This document shows, in pieces, positions 1 to 6,178 of a stretch of DNA of 6,190 bases. The notes below the pieces were generated by a model that saw nothing but the letters and a program-made list of their open reading frames with translations, had not been told where the DNA came from and made no database searches. Both the position numbers and the translations under genes were made by a program. Origin of the DNA: Bryobacterales bacterium (GTDB lineage: Bacteria; Acidobacteriota; Terriglobia; Bryobacterales; Bryobacteraceae); assembly GCA_003132865.1 (NCBI GenBank), contig PKYZ01000407.1, positions 16,536-22,725 on the forward strand. The letters are read 5' to 3'. Position 1 is the stretch's first letter. The number at the start of each line of letters is the position of its first letter.

Positions 1-956
1 GCCTCGAACACCGCGCGCGCCCCGTTTGGCGAGATATCGGCATTCCGCAGCCGCTTGGCGACGTTTACATAATGCGGCCGCAGTTCGGGCAGATCGCCCG
101 CCAGCGTAACGGCCACGGCCTTGGTCTGCCCGGTTTTCAGGTCGTACAGGTGCAACTCGCCGAATTGCTCGTACACGATCGCGCCCGGTCCCGCGGAAGC
201 CGACTTGAAGTCCAGCCCGTGCTTGGCAATGGCGCGTGTGATCTTGTTCGTCTTGGTGTCGTAATAGAACAACGTCACCGGCCCTTCTCGGTCGGAAAGA
301 AAGTAGATCCGGTCGCCGGCCCACATGGGGTTGAAGTCGTTGGAATTGTCCCGAGGGATCTTGACGATGCTCGAATCCGCCAGGTTGGCGATCCAGATCT
401 TCTTGGTCTGCCCGCCGCGATACCGCTTCCACGCCTCCTGCCACTGAAACAGCGGTACGTAAGCCAGGTGCGAGCCGTCGGCGGAATACGATCCCTCTAA
501 TGCGATCGGCAGCGGCAATTCTTCGGGCAGTCCGCCGCCTTCCACCGGCAACGTGTAAAGCCTGGCGCCATCGTTGGGAACCGCGCGCGCCGAGACGAAC
601 AGCACACGCTTGCCGTCCGGCGTTCAGCCGACTGCTGCGTCCCGCCCCGGATGATAGGTCAGCCGCCGCGGCACGCCGCCCGAGGCAGGCATGACGAAGA
701 CATCCACGTTGCCGTCATATTCGCCCGTGAAGGCAATCGTCGATCCATCCGGCGAAAACACCGGGTCGGTCTCCACCCCCGGCGCCGTGGTGAGCCGTTT
801 GGCGTCGCCCCCCTCGCGCGCGACGCTCCACAAATCGCCCGCGTAGGAAAACACGATCTGTGTCCCGCTGAGCGCCGGTTTCCGCAATAACAAATGCCCG
901 GTCTGGGCGCCGGCGCACGGTGTCAATAGGAGAAGCGCGCACACGATTCGATACAT
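1..956 (-). pseudogene. Secreted tricorn-like S41 peptidase, N-terminal part, interrupted by an in-frame TGA
   Basis: The sequence shows a start at 956, a GGAGGT ribosome binding site just upstream, and a signal peptide (MYRIVCALLLLTPCAGAQ, likely cut near residue 18). TolB/tricorn-type beta-propeller blades follow, with motifs such as FSYAGDLW, FSPDGSTIAFTGEYDGN, GGVPRRLTYHPG, TPDGKRVLF, IPRDNSNDFNPMW, IYFLSDREG and ISPNGARAVFE. Codon 111 (624-626 on the plus strand) is TGA, where the family motif reads VGWTPDGK, so TGG to TGA is the simplest explanation. I translated the same frame by hand from 623 down to position 3 and found no other stop, giving about 207 further codons before the window edge. 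Family members are about 1,000-1,100 residues long, with PDZ and S41 catalytic domains after the propeller; those lie outside this window. They degrade oligopeptides, here probably in the periplasm. The lesion may be a true recent nonsense mutation or a base error, since the rest looks under normal selection. Family assignment is confident; gene status is not. Confidence 0.85.
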
Positions 957-960
957 AAGC

Positions 961-966
961 ACCTCC
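961..966 (-). promoter_or_regulatory. Ribosome binding site of the tricorn-like gene
   Basis: On the minus strand GGAGGT lies 4 nt before the ATG at 956-954. It is a near-perfect anti-16S match and fixes this start over upstream in-frame codons. It also sits inside a short imperfect palindrome, ACC-TCCA-GGT (961-970), at the edge of the hairpin array in this intergenic region. Confidence 0.75.
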
Positions 967-1053
967 AGGTCTGCGCGGGTCCTCCAGGACCCGCTGCCAT
1001 CGCCCAACACGAAAAGGCCGACGTGGACGTCGACCGCAGGACTGGAGTCCTGC
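961..1053. repeat. Array of short palindromes with a common TGGA/TCCA loop
   Basis: Four inverted repeats lie in 93 bp of the divergent intergenic region, all with a 4-nt loop that is TCCA or its complement TGGA. The first is ACC-TCCA-GGT (961-970). The second is GCGGGTCC-TCCA-GGACCCGC (975-994), a perfect 8-bp stem. The third is GGCCGACG-TGGA-CGTCGACC (1016-1035), an 8-bp stem with one mismatch. The fourth is GCAGGAC-TGGA-GTCCTGC (1036-1053), a perfect 7-bp stem directly abutting the third. None is followed by a T run, so they are not typical intrinsic terminators. Because stem sequences differ while the loop is kept, I suspect a dispersed REP-like element family; transcription-level roles at this divergent junction are also possible. 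The function is inferred; the inverted repeats are read directly. Confidence 0.7.
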
Positions 1054-1121
1054 CCCACGACCAAAAACCGGCCTGCGCGTTTTGCGAGCACCGTTCGTCT
1101 TTAACTCTTGGACGATAATCC

Positions 1122-1126
1122 AGAGG
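1122..1126 (+). promoter_or_regulatory. Probable ribosome binding site of the secreted hydrolase
   Basis: AGAGG lies 9 nt before the GTG at 1136. It supports that codon as the start, because the resulting N-terminus is a compact signal peptide. The upstream in-frame TTG at 1082 has no comparable site and would add 18 residues that spoil the signal peptide. A GATAAT hexamer at 1114-1119 looks like a -10 box but has no convincing -35 and would leave almost no leader, so I do not call a promoter. Confidence 0.45.
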
Positions 1127-1135
1127 CTTGCCTGC

Positions 1136-4100
1136 GTGCCGCAATTCCTTCGCTGTAACTCCCTGTGGGTGGTCGCGCTGATGCTATGCGGCGCCGTCTG
1201 CCAGGCCGCCGGGGTCCACCCTCTGGCGGTACAGCAAACCCGCTACGAGATGCGGGTGGGCGAATCCGTACAGATTGCCGCGCCGCCCGAGACGCTCGAC
1301 TTCCTGCTGAAAGCCACAAACCTGCGCCTGGCTATCGACGGCGACATCGATGGCGCGGAATCGAGCGCCCTGGTGGCCGGGCCGAACCGCGCCCACGATC
1401 GGGTGCTGCTGGCGGCGCCGCCACGAACGAAGCCCGGCGAGTATACAGCCAAGCTCTCAGCCACCAGCGAAGCGGGTGAGGAGCGCGTCACTACATTAGT
1501 GATCGTCGTGAAGCCCAGGCAAACGGTGCCATCCGGCGCCACCCGGCCTCCCGTGGTGCTGCTGAATGGATGGGAAACCGGCTTCACGGGCACGTGCACC
1601 GTATCGAGCAGTTCGTCGGATACCTTTGGGAATCTTGCGCAGTACCTGGTGTCCGACGGCGTTCCGGTGGTGTATTTCTTCGATAACTGCGTCGTGGATC
1701 CTAACCAAACCATAGAAGTGCTAGGCAACGATCTGGGCACCTACCTGAATTCTATAAAGTACGACAATGGCGACCAGGTTCCCCAAATAGACTTGGTTGC
1801 GTTCAGTATGGGCGGGCTGATCGCCAGGGCGTACCTGGCAGGACTGCAACCCAGCGAGACGGCCACTCCGCCGGCGACCACCTTGGTGCGAGACCTGATC
1901 TTGATTGCCACGCCGAACTTCGGGTCATTCGTGGCCGGCAACGATGCGACCATCCTTACCGCTGAGGCCGGAACACAGAGCGCTGAGTTGGTCCCGGGTA
2001 GTTCGTTCTTGTGGAACCTGGCAACTTGGAACCAGCGCGGCGACGATCTCCGCGGAGTCAACGCGCTGGCCATTATCGGCAACGCCGGCGCCTATGTGTC
2101 AAGCCTGTCGGCGAGTACCCAACTCAACAACGCCAGCGATGGCCTCGTCTCCGTGACCAGCGCCGCGCTGGGCTTTGCCCTGCCGGACTCCACGCCGACC
2201 CAGATTGTCCCTTACTGCCACGTGGACCCATCCGTTTTCACCAACACAACCCTGGGAACTTTCGAATGCAATGCCGCGGGAATTGCCAACGTAACCAGCG
2301 ACACACAGGACACCGGCCTCATCGTGCGCTCCTTTCTGGCGGGCACTTCGGATTGGAAGTCCGTCGGCGGAACGCCCGCCAAAGACCCCTTTTTGTCCAT
2401 TGACGGCGGAATATTCTTCGCCATGCAGAACCAGAGCGGCGCCTACGTCACGGATTTGACCGCCGTTCAATGGGGAACTGTGGCGCTGACGAATGGCGAC
2501 GATACCGGGATCGTGTTTTATACCGACTTCGTCAGCGGGACGGGCGACTATCAGGCGACCAGCTCATCGCTGGGTACCACCAACTGCGCCTCGCTCGCCG
2601 AAGGTGTGGGTTACTTCTCGGCGGCGCGCTGTAAGATCGGCGCCGACATTTATGCGAGTGGTGTTGGCCCGCTGACCAGCGCGCCCGGACGAATTGTCAG
2701 TTCAGGTGGCACGATCACGATCACGGGATACGACTTTGGCGACCAATGCACCAGTTGCCAGGTACTGGCGAACCCGGTGGGCTCCACGACGCAAACTGCC
2801 CTGCAAGTGTCGTCGTGGACCGGTACGTCGATTTCCGCGATGCTGCCCGCGTCCCTGACCGGCTTGCTCACCATCATAGTGAAAGCAACGACGGGGACCG
2901 ATGCCATCACCATCATGGCGGCCGTGCTCGGCCCCACCCTCGCCGGGACGCCATCGAGCCTGCAATTCGCCTACACAGCGGGTGGCGCGGTGCCCGCGGC
3001 GCAATCCATCCAGATCGCCAACAGCGGAAGCGGAACGCTCACCTTCGCCGCCACGGCAAGTCAGTCATGGCTGAGTGTGTCACCGGCATCGGGCACGGCG
3101 CCTGCGACCCTTACCGTGTCTGTCTCGCCCGCGGCTCTGAGCGCGGGGAGCTACAGCGGCACTGTTCTGATAACCGCTTCGGGCGCGTCCAATAGCCCGC
3201 TATCGGTCGCGGTCACACTTACGGTGGCTGCGTCTACGTCGACGCTGGGGGTGACGCCGGCCGCACTCAATTTTAATTACACAGTGGGCGGCACGGCTCC
3301 AGCCGCGCAGAGCGTTTCGATCACCACCGGCGGCGCGGGCGCGCTATCGTGGACTGCGTCGTCCAGTGTGTTTTGGGCCAGCCTGTCCGCCGCGTCCGGC
3401 AGCGCACCCGCCACCCTGTCGGTATCGGTAAACCCGGCCAATCTGGCGGCCGGAACCTATACCGGCAACGTGCAGATCGCCGCTGCGGGGGCGGCCGGCA
3501 GCCCGGCGTCTATTACGTTGACGCTCGTCGTGCAAGGTACGCAGCCAGCCGGCACTATCACGGGCGTGTTGAACGGAGGAAGCTTTCAATCCGGTTTCGC
3601 ATCGGCTACCTGGGTTTCCGTCTTCGGCACGAACCTGTCCGCGAGCACGGAATACTGGAGCACTAGCAGCTTCGCGAACGGTCTGCTGCCGACCTCGCTG
3701 GATGGCGTGTCGGTTACCATCAACGGTATCCCTGCGTACGTAAACTACATCAGCCCCACTCAAATCAACGTGCTGGCTCCCGACGATCCAACGACCGGCG
3801 CCGTCCAGGTCCAGGTGACCGCGGCCGGGCAGACCAGCAACAGCTTCCCGGCGCAGAAGCAGCAGTTTGCACCAGCATTCTTCACCTTTGCCAACGGCAA
3901 GTATGTGGCGGCGGAACATGCCAATTACAGCTATCTGGGCGCGCCCGGTCTGATCGCGGGCGTGACCACCACGCCGGCACAGCCGGGCGAAATCATCCTG
4001 CTGTACGGGACTGGATTCGGCCCCACCAATCCGGCGCTGCCCACTGCCAACCTGGTGACTACGGCGGAGCCCCTGACGAATAAGGTCACGCTCACCATCG

Positions 4101-4261
4101 GGGGCGTGACGGCGAATGTGCAATTCGCGGGCTTGGTCGAATCGGGACTCTATCAGTTCAACGTGACGGTGCCGAGTGGTTTGCCGTCGGGCGATGCTGC
4201 GGTGGTGGCGAAAGTCGGTGGCGTGCCGAGCCAAACCGGCGTTTCCATCACGATTCAGTAG
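1136..4261 (+). CDS. Secreted multidomain lipase/esterase-like alpha/beta-hydrolase with BACON-like and TIGR03437 domains
   Basis: With the GTG start the product is 1,041 residues. Residues 1-25 form a signal peptide (hydrophobic core LWVVALMLCGAVC, likely cut near CQAAG). Residues about 26-135 are an Ig-like beta region. Residues about 138-390 form an alpha/beta-hydrolase: a PPVVLLNGW strand-loop (N144), nucleophile elbow VAFSMGGL with Ser224, lipase-like ATPNFGSF (258-265), then SDGLV (Asp335) and CHVD (His362). Ser, Asp and His are in canonical order, with Asp-His spacing like that of bacterial lipases. Residues about 390-510 are unassigned. Residues about 511-595 look like an IPT/TIG sandwich, 604-700 and 701-801 are two BACON-like repeats, and about 805-1041 matches the TIGR03437 Solibacter C-terminal domain. 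The likely role is hydrolysis of an ester or lipid outside the cell, with the C-terminal modules for adhesion or substrate binding. The substrate cannot be read from sequence. The nucleophile motif is A-x-S-x-G rather than G-x-S-x-G, as in Bacillus lipases. The stop codon is shared with the hairpin at 4259-4284. Confidence 0.85.
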   Translation: MPQFLRCNSLWVVALMLCGAVCQAAGVHPLAVQQTRYEMRVGESVQIAAPPETLDFLLKATNLRLAIDGDIDGAESSALVAGPNRAHDRVLLAAPPRTKPGEYTAKLSATSEAGEERVTTLVIVVKPRQTVPSGATRPPVVLLNGWETGFTGTCTVSSSSSDTFGNLAQYLVSDGVPVVYFFDNCVVDPNQTIEVLGNDLGTYLNSIKYDNGDQVPQIDLVAFSMGGLIARAYLAGLQPSETATPPATTLVRDLILIATPNFGSFVAGNDATILTAEAGTQSAELVPGSSFLWNLATWNQRGDDLRGVNALAIIGNAGAYVSSLSASTQLNNASDGLVSVTSAALGFALPDSTPTQIVPYCHVDPSVFTNTTLGTFECNAAGIANVTSDTQDTGLIVRSFLAGTSDWKSVGGTPAKDPFLSIDGGIFFAMQNQSGAYVTDLTAVQWGTVALTNGDDTGIVFYTDFVSGTGDYQATSSSLGTTNCASLAEGVGYFSAARCKIGADIYASGVGPLTSAPGRIVSSGGTITITGYDFGDQCTSCQVLANPVGSTTQTALQVSSWTGTSISAMLPASLTGLLTIIVKATTGTDAITIMAAVLGPTLAGTPSSLQFAYTAGGAVPAAQSIQIANSGSGTLTFAATASQSWLSVSPASGTAPATLTVSVSPAALSAGSYSGTVLITASGASNSPLSVAVTLTVAASTSTLGVTPAALNFNYTVGGTAPAAQSVSITTGGAGALSWTASSSVFWASLSAASGSAPATLSVSVNPANLAAGTYTGNVQIAAAGAAGSPASITLTLVVQGTQPAGTITGVLNGGSFQSGFASATWVSVFGTNLSASTEYWSTSSFANGLLPTSLDGVSVTINGIPAYVNYISPTQINVLAPDDPTTGAVQVQVTAAGQTSNSFPAQKQQFAPAFFTFANGKYVAAEHANYSYLGAPGLIAGVTTTPAQPGEIILLYGTGFGPTNPALPTANLVTTAEPLTNKVTLTIGGVTANVQFAGLVESGLYQFNVTVPSGLPSGDAAVVAKVGGVPSQTGVSITIQ
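2945..3535 (+). repeat. Two tandem BACON-like beta-sandwich repeats inside the hydrolase gene
   Basis: Unit one (about 2945-3232) and unit two (about 3236-3535) encode about 95 residues each and align almost without gaps. Shared landmarks are TPxxLxFxYTxGG, PAAQS, a central W in the xxxW segment, ASGxAPATLxVSVxPAxLxAGxYxGxVxI and a closing TL-V strand. About half the residues are identical, so this is an old but clear duplication. BACON-type domains are usually attached to secreted carbohydrate- or mucin-acting proteins and are thought to bind ligands or serve as spacers. Here they separate the catalytic part from the C-terminal domain. Confidence 0.75.
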
Positions 4262-4284
4262 GACAGGCCTCCTGGCCTGTCCTA
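4259..4284. repeat. Perfect 11-bp inverted repeat overlapping the hydrolase stop codon
   Basis: TAGGACAGGCC (4259-4269), loop TCCT (4270-4273), GGCCTGTCCTA (4274-4284). The first three bases are the TAG stop of the hydrolase gene. The hairpin is very stable, but the following bases (CGCCGTCGTTCG) contain no T run, so an intrinsic terminator is doubtful. A dispersed palindromic element or an mRNA 3'-end stabiliser fits as well. It resembles the palindromes at 961-1053 in size, 4-nt loop and GGAC/GTCC content, without being the same sequence. Confidence 0.7.
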
Positions 4285-4314
4285 CGCCGTCGTTCGTTAT
4301 CATAAATAGCGGAC

Positions 4315-5274
4315 ATGCAGACCAAGCAATTAGGCAACAGCGACATGCACATCACGCCCATCGGCATCGGCGCTTGGGCGATGGGCGGCGGCGGTTGGGC
4401 TTTCGCCTGGGGACCGCAGGACGATGACGAATCCGTGGCGGCCATCCACGCCGCGCTGGACGCGGGCGTCAACTGGGTCGACACGGCCGCGGTCTATGGC
4501 CTGGGCCATTCCGAAGAAGTGGTGGCCCGCGCGCTGAAGGGCCGCTCCCGCAAACCGTTCGTCTTCACCAAGTGCGAGCGCGTCTGGAACGAGCGCCGCG
4601 AAATCGGCAAGAGCCTGAAGGCGGACTCCATCCGCCGCGAACTGGAAGCCAGCCTGCGCCGTCTGCAGTTGGACACCATCGACCTCTATCAGATTCACTG
4701 GCCCGAGCCGGAGGAGGATATCGAGGAAGGGTGGACTGCCATGGCGCAGCTTCAGCGCGAGGGCAAAGTGCGCTGGATCGGCGTATCCAATTTCAATGTG
4801 GACCACCTGCGCCGCGCGCAAGCCATCGCGCCCATCACGTCCTTGCAGCCGCCCTATTCGATGCTCGCGCGTGAAATCGAAGAGACGGTTCTGCCGTACA
4901 CCCAGCAGCATGGCATCGGCGTGATTGTGTATTCCCCGATGAAGTCGGGCCTGCTGTCGGGCGCCATGACGCGCGAACGCGTCGCCGCCATGCCCGCTGA
5001 CGATTGGCGCCGCCTTACGCCGCATTTCCAGGAGCCGCGGCTCACCCGCAATCTGGAGTTGGCCGAACTGCTGCGCGCCATCGGCCAGCGCCACGGCCGC
5101 ACGCCGGGCGTAGTGGCCATCGCGTGGACGCTGCGCCATCCGGCGGTGACGGCGGCGATCGTCGGCATGCGCTCGGCGAAGCAGGTGGAGGGCGTGATCG
5201 GCGCCGCGGACTTCCGGCTCAGTCCAGAGGAGGTGCAGGAGATCGAGGCCTTCCTGCAAGCGAGCGCGGGTTAG
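4315..5274 (+). CDS. Aldo/keto reductase
   Basis: A 319-residue protein, a usual length for a single-domain aldo/keto reductase, that folds as a TIM barrel and reduces carbonyl compounds or oxidises alcohols with NADP(H) in the cytoplasm. The catalytic tetrad is complete: Asp56 and Tyr61 in WVDTAAVYGLGHSEE, Lys86 in FVFTKCE, and His128 in DLYQIHWPEP. Cofactor-side motifs are present: GVSNFNVDHL, SLQPPYSML, VYSPMKSGLLSG and, near the C-terminus, TAAIVGMRSAKQVE. The overall pattern is closest to the YhdN/IolS-like group of bacterial reductases; the substrate cannot be assigned. The ATG at 4315 gives the standard N-terminus (KQLGNSDMHITPIGIGAWAMGG), but there is no strong ribosome binding site; only a weak GCGGA (4309-4313) is seen. 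The gene starts 31 nt after the 4259-4284 hairpin and ends 41 nt before the DUF4160 remnant. No lesion was found. Confidence 0.95.
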   Translation: MQTKQLGNSDMHITPIGIGAWAMGGGGWAFAWGPQDDDESVAAIHAALDAGVNWVDTAAVYGLGHSEEVVARALKGRSRKPFVFTKCERVWNERREIGKSLKADSIRRELEASLRRLQLDTIDLYQIHWPEPEEDIEEGWTAMAQLQREGKVRWIGVSNFNVDHLRRAQAIAPITSLQPPYSMLAREIEETVLPYTQQHGIGVIVYSPMKSGLLSGAMTRERVAAMPADDWRRLTPHFQEPRLTRNLELAELLRAIGQRHGRTPGVVAIAWTLRHPAVTAAIVGMRSAKQVEGVIGAADFRLSPEEVQEIEAFLQASAG

Positions 5275-5315
5275 GGCTTTCCTGCCGCCTGCAAATCGCG
5301 TGTAGACTGGGATGG

Positions 5316-5453
5316 TTGCCAACCGTTCTTCACGCGGGGCCATACCGTTGTTCTTTTACTCGGCGGACCGGGATGAGCCTCCCCACGTGCACGTGGAGCG
5401 GGAAGAGGGAAGGGCGAAGTTTTAGGTCATGGCATGAGTACTTCGGGGACTGA
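5316..5453 (+). pseudogene. DUF4160 family gene, frameshifted and internally deleted
   Basis: Pieces of a DUF4160 protein (normally about 80 residues) are spread over two frames. From a TTG at 5316 the frame reads MPTVLHAGPYR, the usual family N-terminus. After 5348 the match moves to another frame through loss of one base near 5349-5350, and continues FFYSADRDEPPHVHVEREE...AKF up to a TAG at 5423-5425, where the family normally continues with W-LDPVRL. From 5427 the first frame resumes with the family C-terminus SWHEYFGD and a TGA at 5451-5453. About 35 central residues are missing. A short ORF from the ATG at 5312 to 5425 (37 residues) could still make a fragment holding the PPHVHVE core. 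The 3' end overlaps the DUF2442 start by 20 nt, the compact overlapping arrangement expected of a co-translated pair. DUF4160 has no established biochemical function that I can cite. Family recognition is from memory of its motifs. Confidence 0.8.
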
Positions 5454-5728
5454 ACTCAGGGAAGCACTGGCCCACAGTGTAAGCGACGACGCTCTGGTTG
5501 TGGACCTGGCGGATGGCAGGACGATCACGGTGCCACTCGCCTGGTTCCCGCGTTTGGCACACGGGACAGCAACGGAGCGCGGCAACTGGCGTCTCATCGC
5601 GCGTGGCGAGGGGATCCACTGGCCGGATCTGGATGAAGATATCAGCGTGTCTCCTGGCGGGCCGCAGATCCGGTGAGACGCAGGAGTCTCTTCGCCGGTG
5701 GCTTCAGCGGCGGGAATCGGGCGGCTGA
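5434..5728 (+). pseudogene. DUF2442 family gene, frameshifted near its C-terminus
   Basis: The ATG at 5434 starts a DUF2442 protein: VSDDALVVDLADGRT, VPLAWFPRLAHGT, ERGNWRLIARGEGIHWPDLDEDISV are hallmark segments. After the Val codon at 5647-5649 the frame runs into an unrelated tail and stops at 5676 (80 residues). The family continuation is in the frame starting at 5651: LLAGRRSGETQESLRRW and a short tail, ending at 5728. Relatives usually have V-E-G-L-L-AG here; only one base (T5650) lies between V and LL, which suggests a loss of about 5 nt. The truncated 80-residue form keeps the whole beta core and might still fold. It overlaps the end of the DUF4160 remnant by 20 nt, so translational coupling is likely in the ancestral locus. 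DUF2442 and DUF4160 genes are often adjacent; the function of the pair is not established. Confidence 0.8.
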
Positions 5729-5751
5729 CGCATGCGCCCGGCGAAGCAGGC

Positions 5752-6055
5752 TTACCGGCCAGAAATCAACCACCGCCACAGCAAGAACAATTCTCCGACG
5801 GCGAAGATCGTCCCAAAGATCGTTTTGTTGCGCCGGGCCAACCAAAGCGGCAGGTAGATGTCGAAGTTATCCGTGCGCTCCTCTGTGTAGCGGCCTGCCA
5901 GATCGGTCAACGGGCAACGGCGCCGGTTCACCGCGAGGATCGCGCACTCGACCAGTACCAGCCCAGTCAGGACGGCTGCCCATCGAAACCGGCCCTGGGC
6001 GGCAGTGCACCAGCTTTATCCGCACCAGGACCGGGATTCGCGATTGGGGTTTCAC
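5752..6055 (-). pseudogene. Small membrane protein gene with an internal deletion and frameshift
   Basis: From GTG at 6055 (minus strand) the frame reads MKPQSRIPVLVRIKLVH, then drifts out of family-like sequence near 6004. From 5994 a second frame reads GRFRWAAVLTGLVLVECAIL, RRRCPLTDLAGRYTEE, DNFDIYLPLWLARRNK and IFGTIFAVGELFLLWRW, ending with TAA at 5752. This second frame has an upstream TAA at 6016-6018 and no start codon before that segment. It has two hydrophobic helices (around AAVLTGLVLVECAILAV and IFGTIFAVGELFLLWRWLI). From memory, similar uncharacterised proteins have an extra N-terminal helix after a VKLxHT-like segment, which would be exactly the part missing here, about 20 residues. 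I therefore read this as one gene with a deletion plus frame change. The gene converges on DUF2442, with 23 nt between their ends. Function unknown. Confidence 0.65.
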
Positions 6056-6090
6056 GAGAAATCCGAGTTTAACAGCGCTGCGTTCGGCGC

Positions 6091-6120
6091 TTGACCCCAG
6101 CCTTCCGGTTTCGCTATGCT
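6091..6120 (+). promoter_or_regulatory. Candidate sigma70-type promoter
   Basis: TTGACC (6091-6096) and TATGCT (6115-6120) are separated by 18 nt, close to the consensus spacing and sequence. Transcription would start near 6127, leaving a leader of about 50 nt before the ATG at 6179. It sits in the non-coding gap between the membrane protein remnant and the next gene, which supports the call. Confidence 0.55.
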
Positions 6121-6169
6121 AAACACCATCTGCTCTACTTAAGGCATTCCCACGTATCCACTCCCCATT

Positions 6170-6174
6170 GGAGG
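6170..6174 (+). promoter_or_regulatory. Ribosome binding site of the last gene
   Basis: GGAGG lies 4 nt upstream of the ATG at 6179. It is a strong Shine-Dalgarno match and the main reason for calling a gene start at the window edge. Confidence 0.7.
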
Positions 6175-6178
6175 ACGA

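Noticed and set aside
72..500. Plus-strand open frame opposite the peptidase gene
   Set aside because: The minus strand encodes clear beta-propeller motifs through this whole interval; the plus-strand product looks like an antisense shadow.
624..626. TGA read as Trp (alternative genetic code) or as selenocysteine
   Set aside because: Other genes here use TGG for Trp, and the DUF4160 and DUF2442 remnants appear to end at TGA. The family residue at this position is Trp, not Cys, and no SECIS-like element is evident. A point lesion is simpler.
1082..1135. TTG at 1082 as the start of the secreted hydrolase
   Set aside because: It adds 18 residues ahead of an otherwise ideal signal peptide and lacks a ribosome binding site, while GTG at 1136 has AGAGG at a suitable distance.
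3344..4303. A 319-codon open frame on the minus strand opposite the hydrolase C-terminus
   Set aside because: It is rich in Arg, Gly and His without domain motifs, as expected for the antisense of a GC-rich gene, and the plus strand encodes a recognisable protein.
4330..5343. A 337-codon open frame on the minus strand opposite the aldo/keto reductase
   Set aside because: It mirrors codon bias of the reductase gene, which has a full catalytic tetrad on the plus strand. The antisense product has no recognisable motif.
5719..5739. GGGCG...CGCCC inverted repeat between the converging DUF2442 and membrane protein genes as a bidirectional terminator
   Set aside because: The stem is only 5 bp with an 11-nt loop, overlaps coding sequence and has no T run on either strand.
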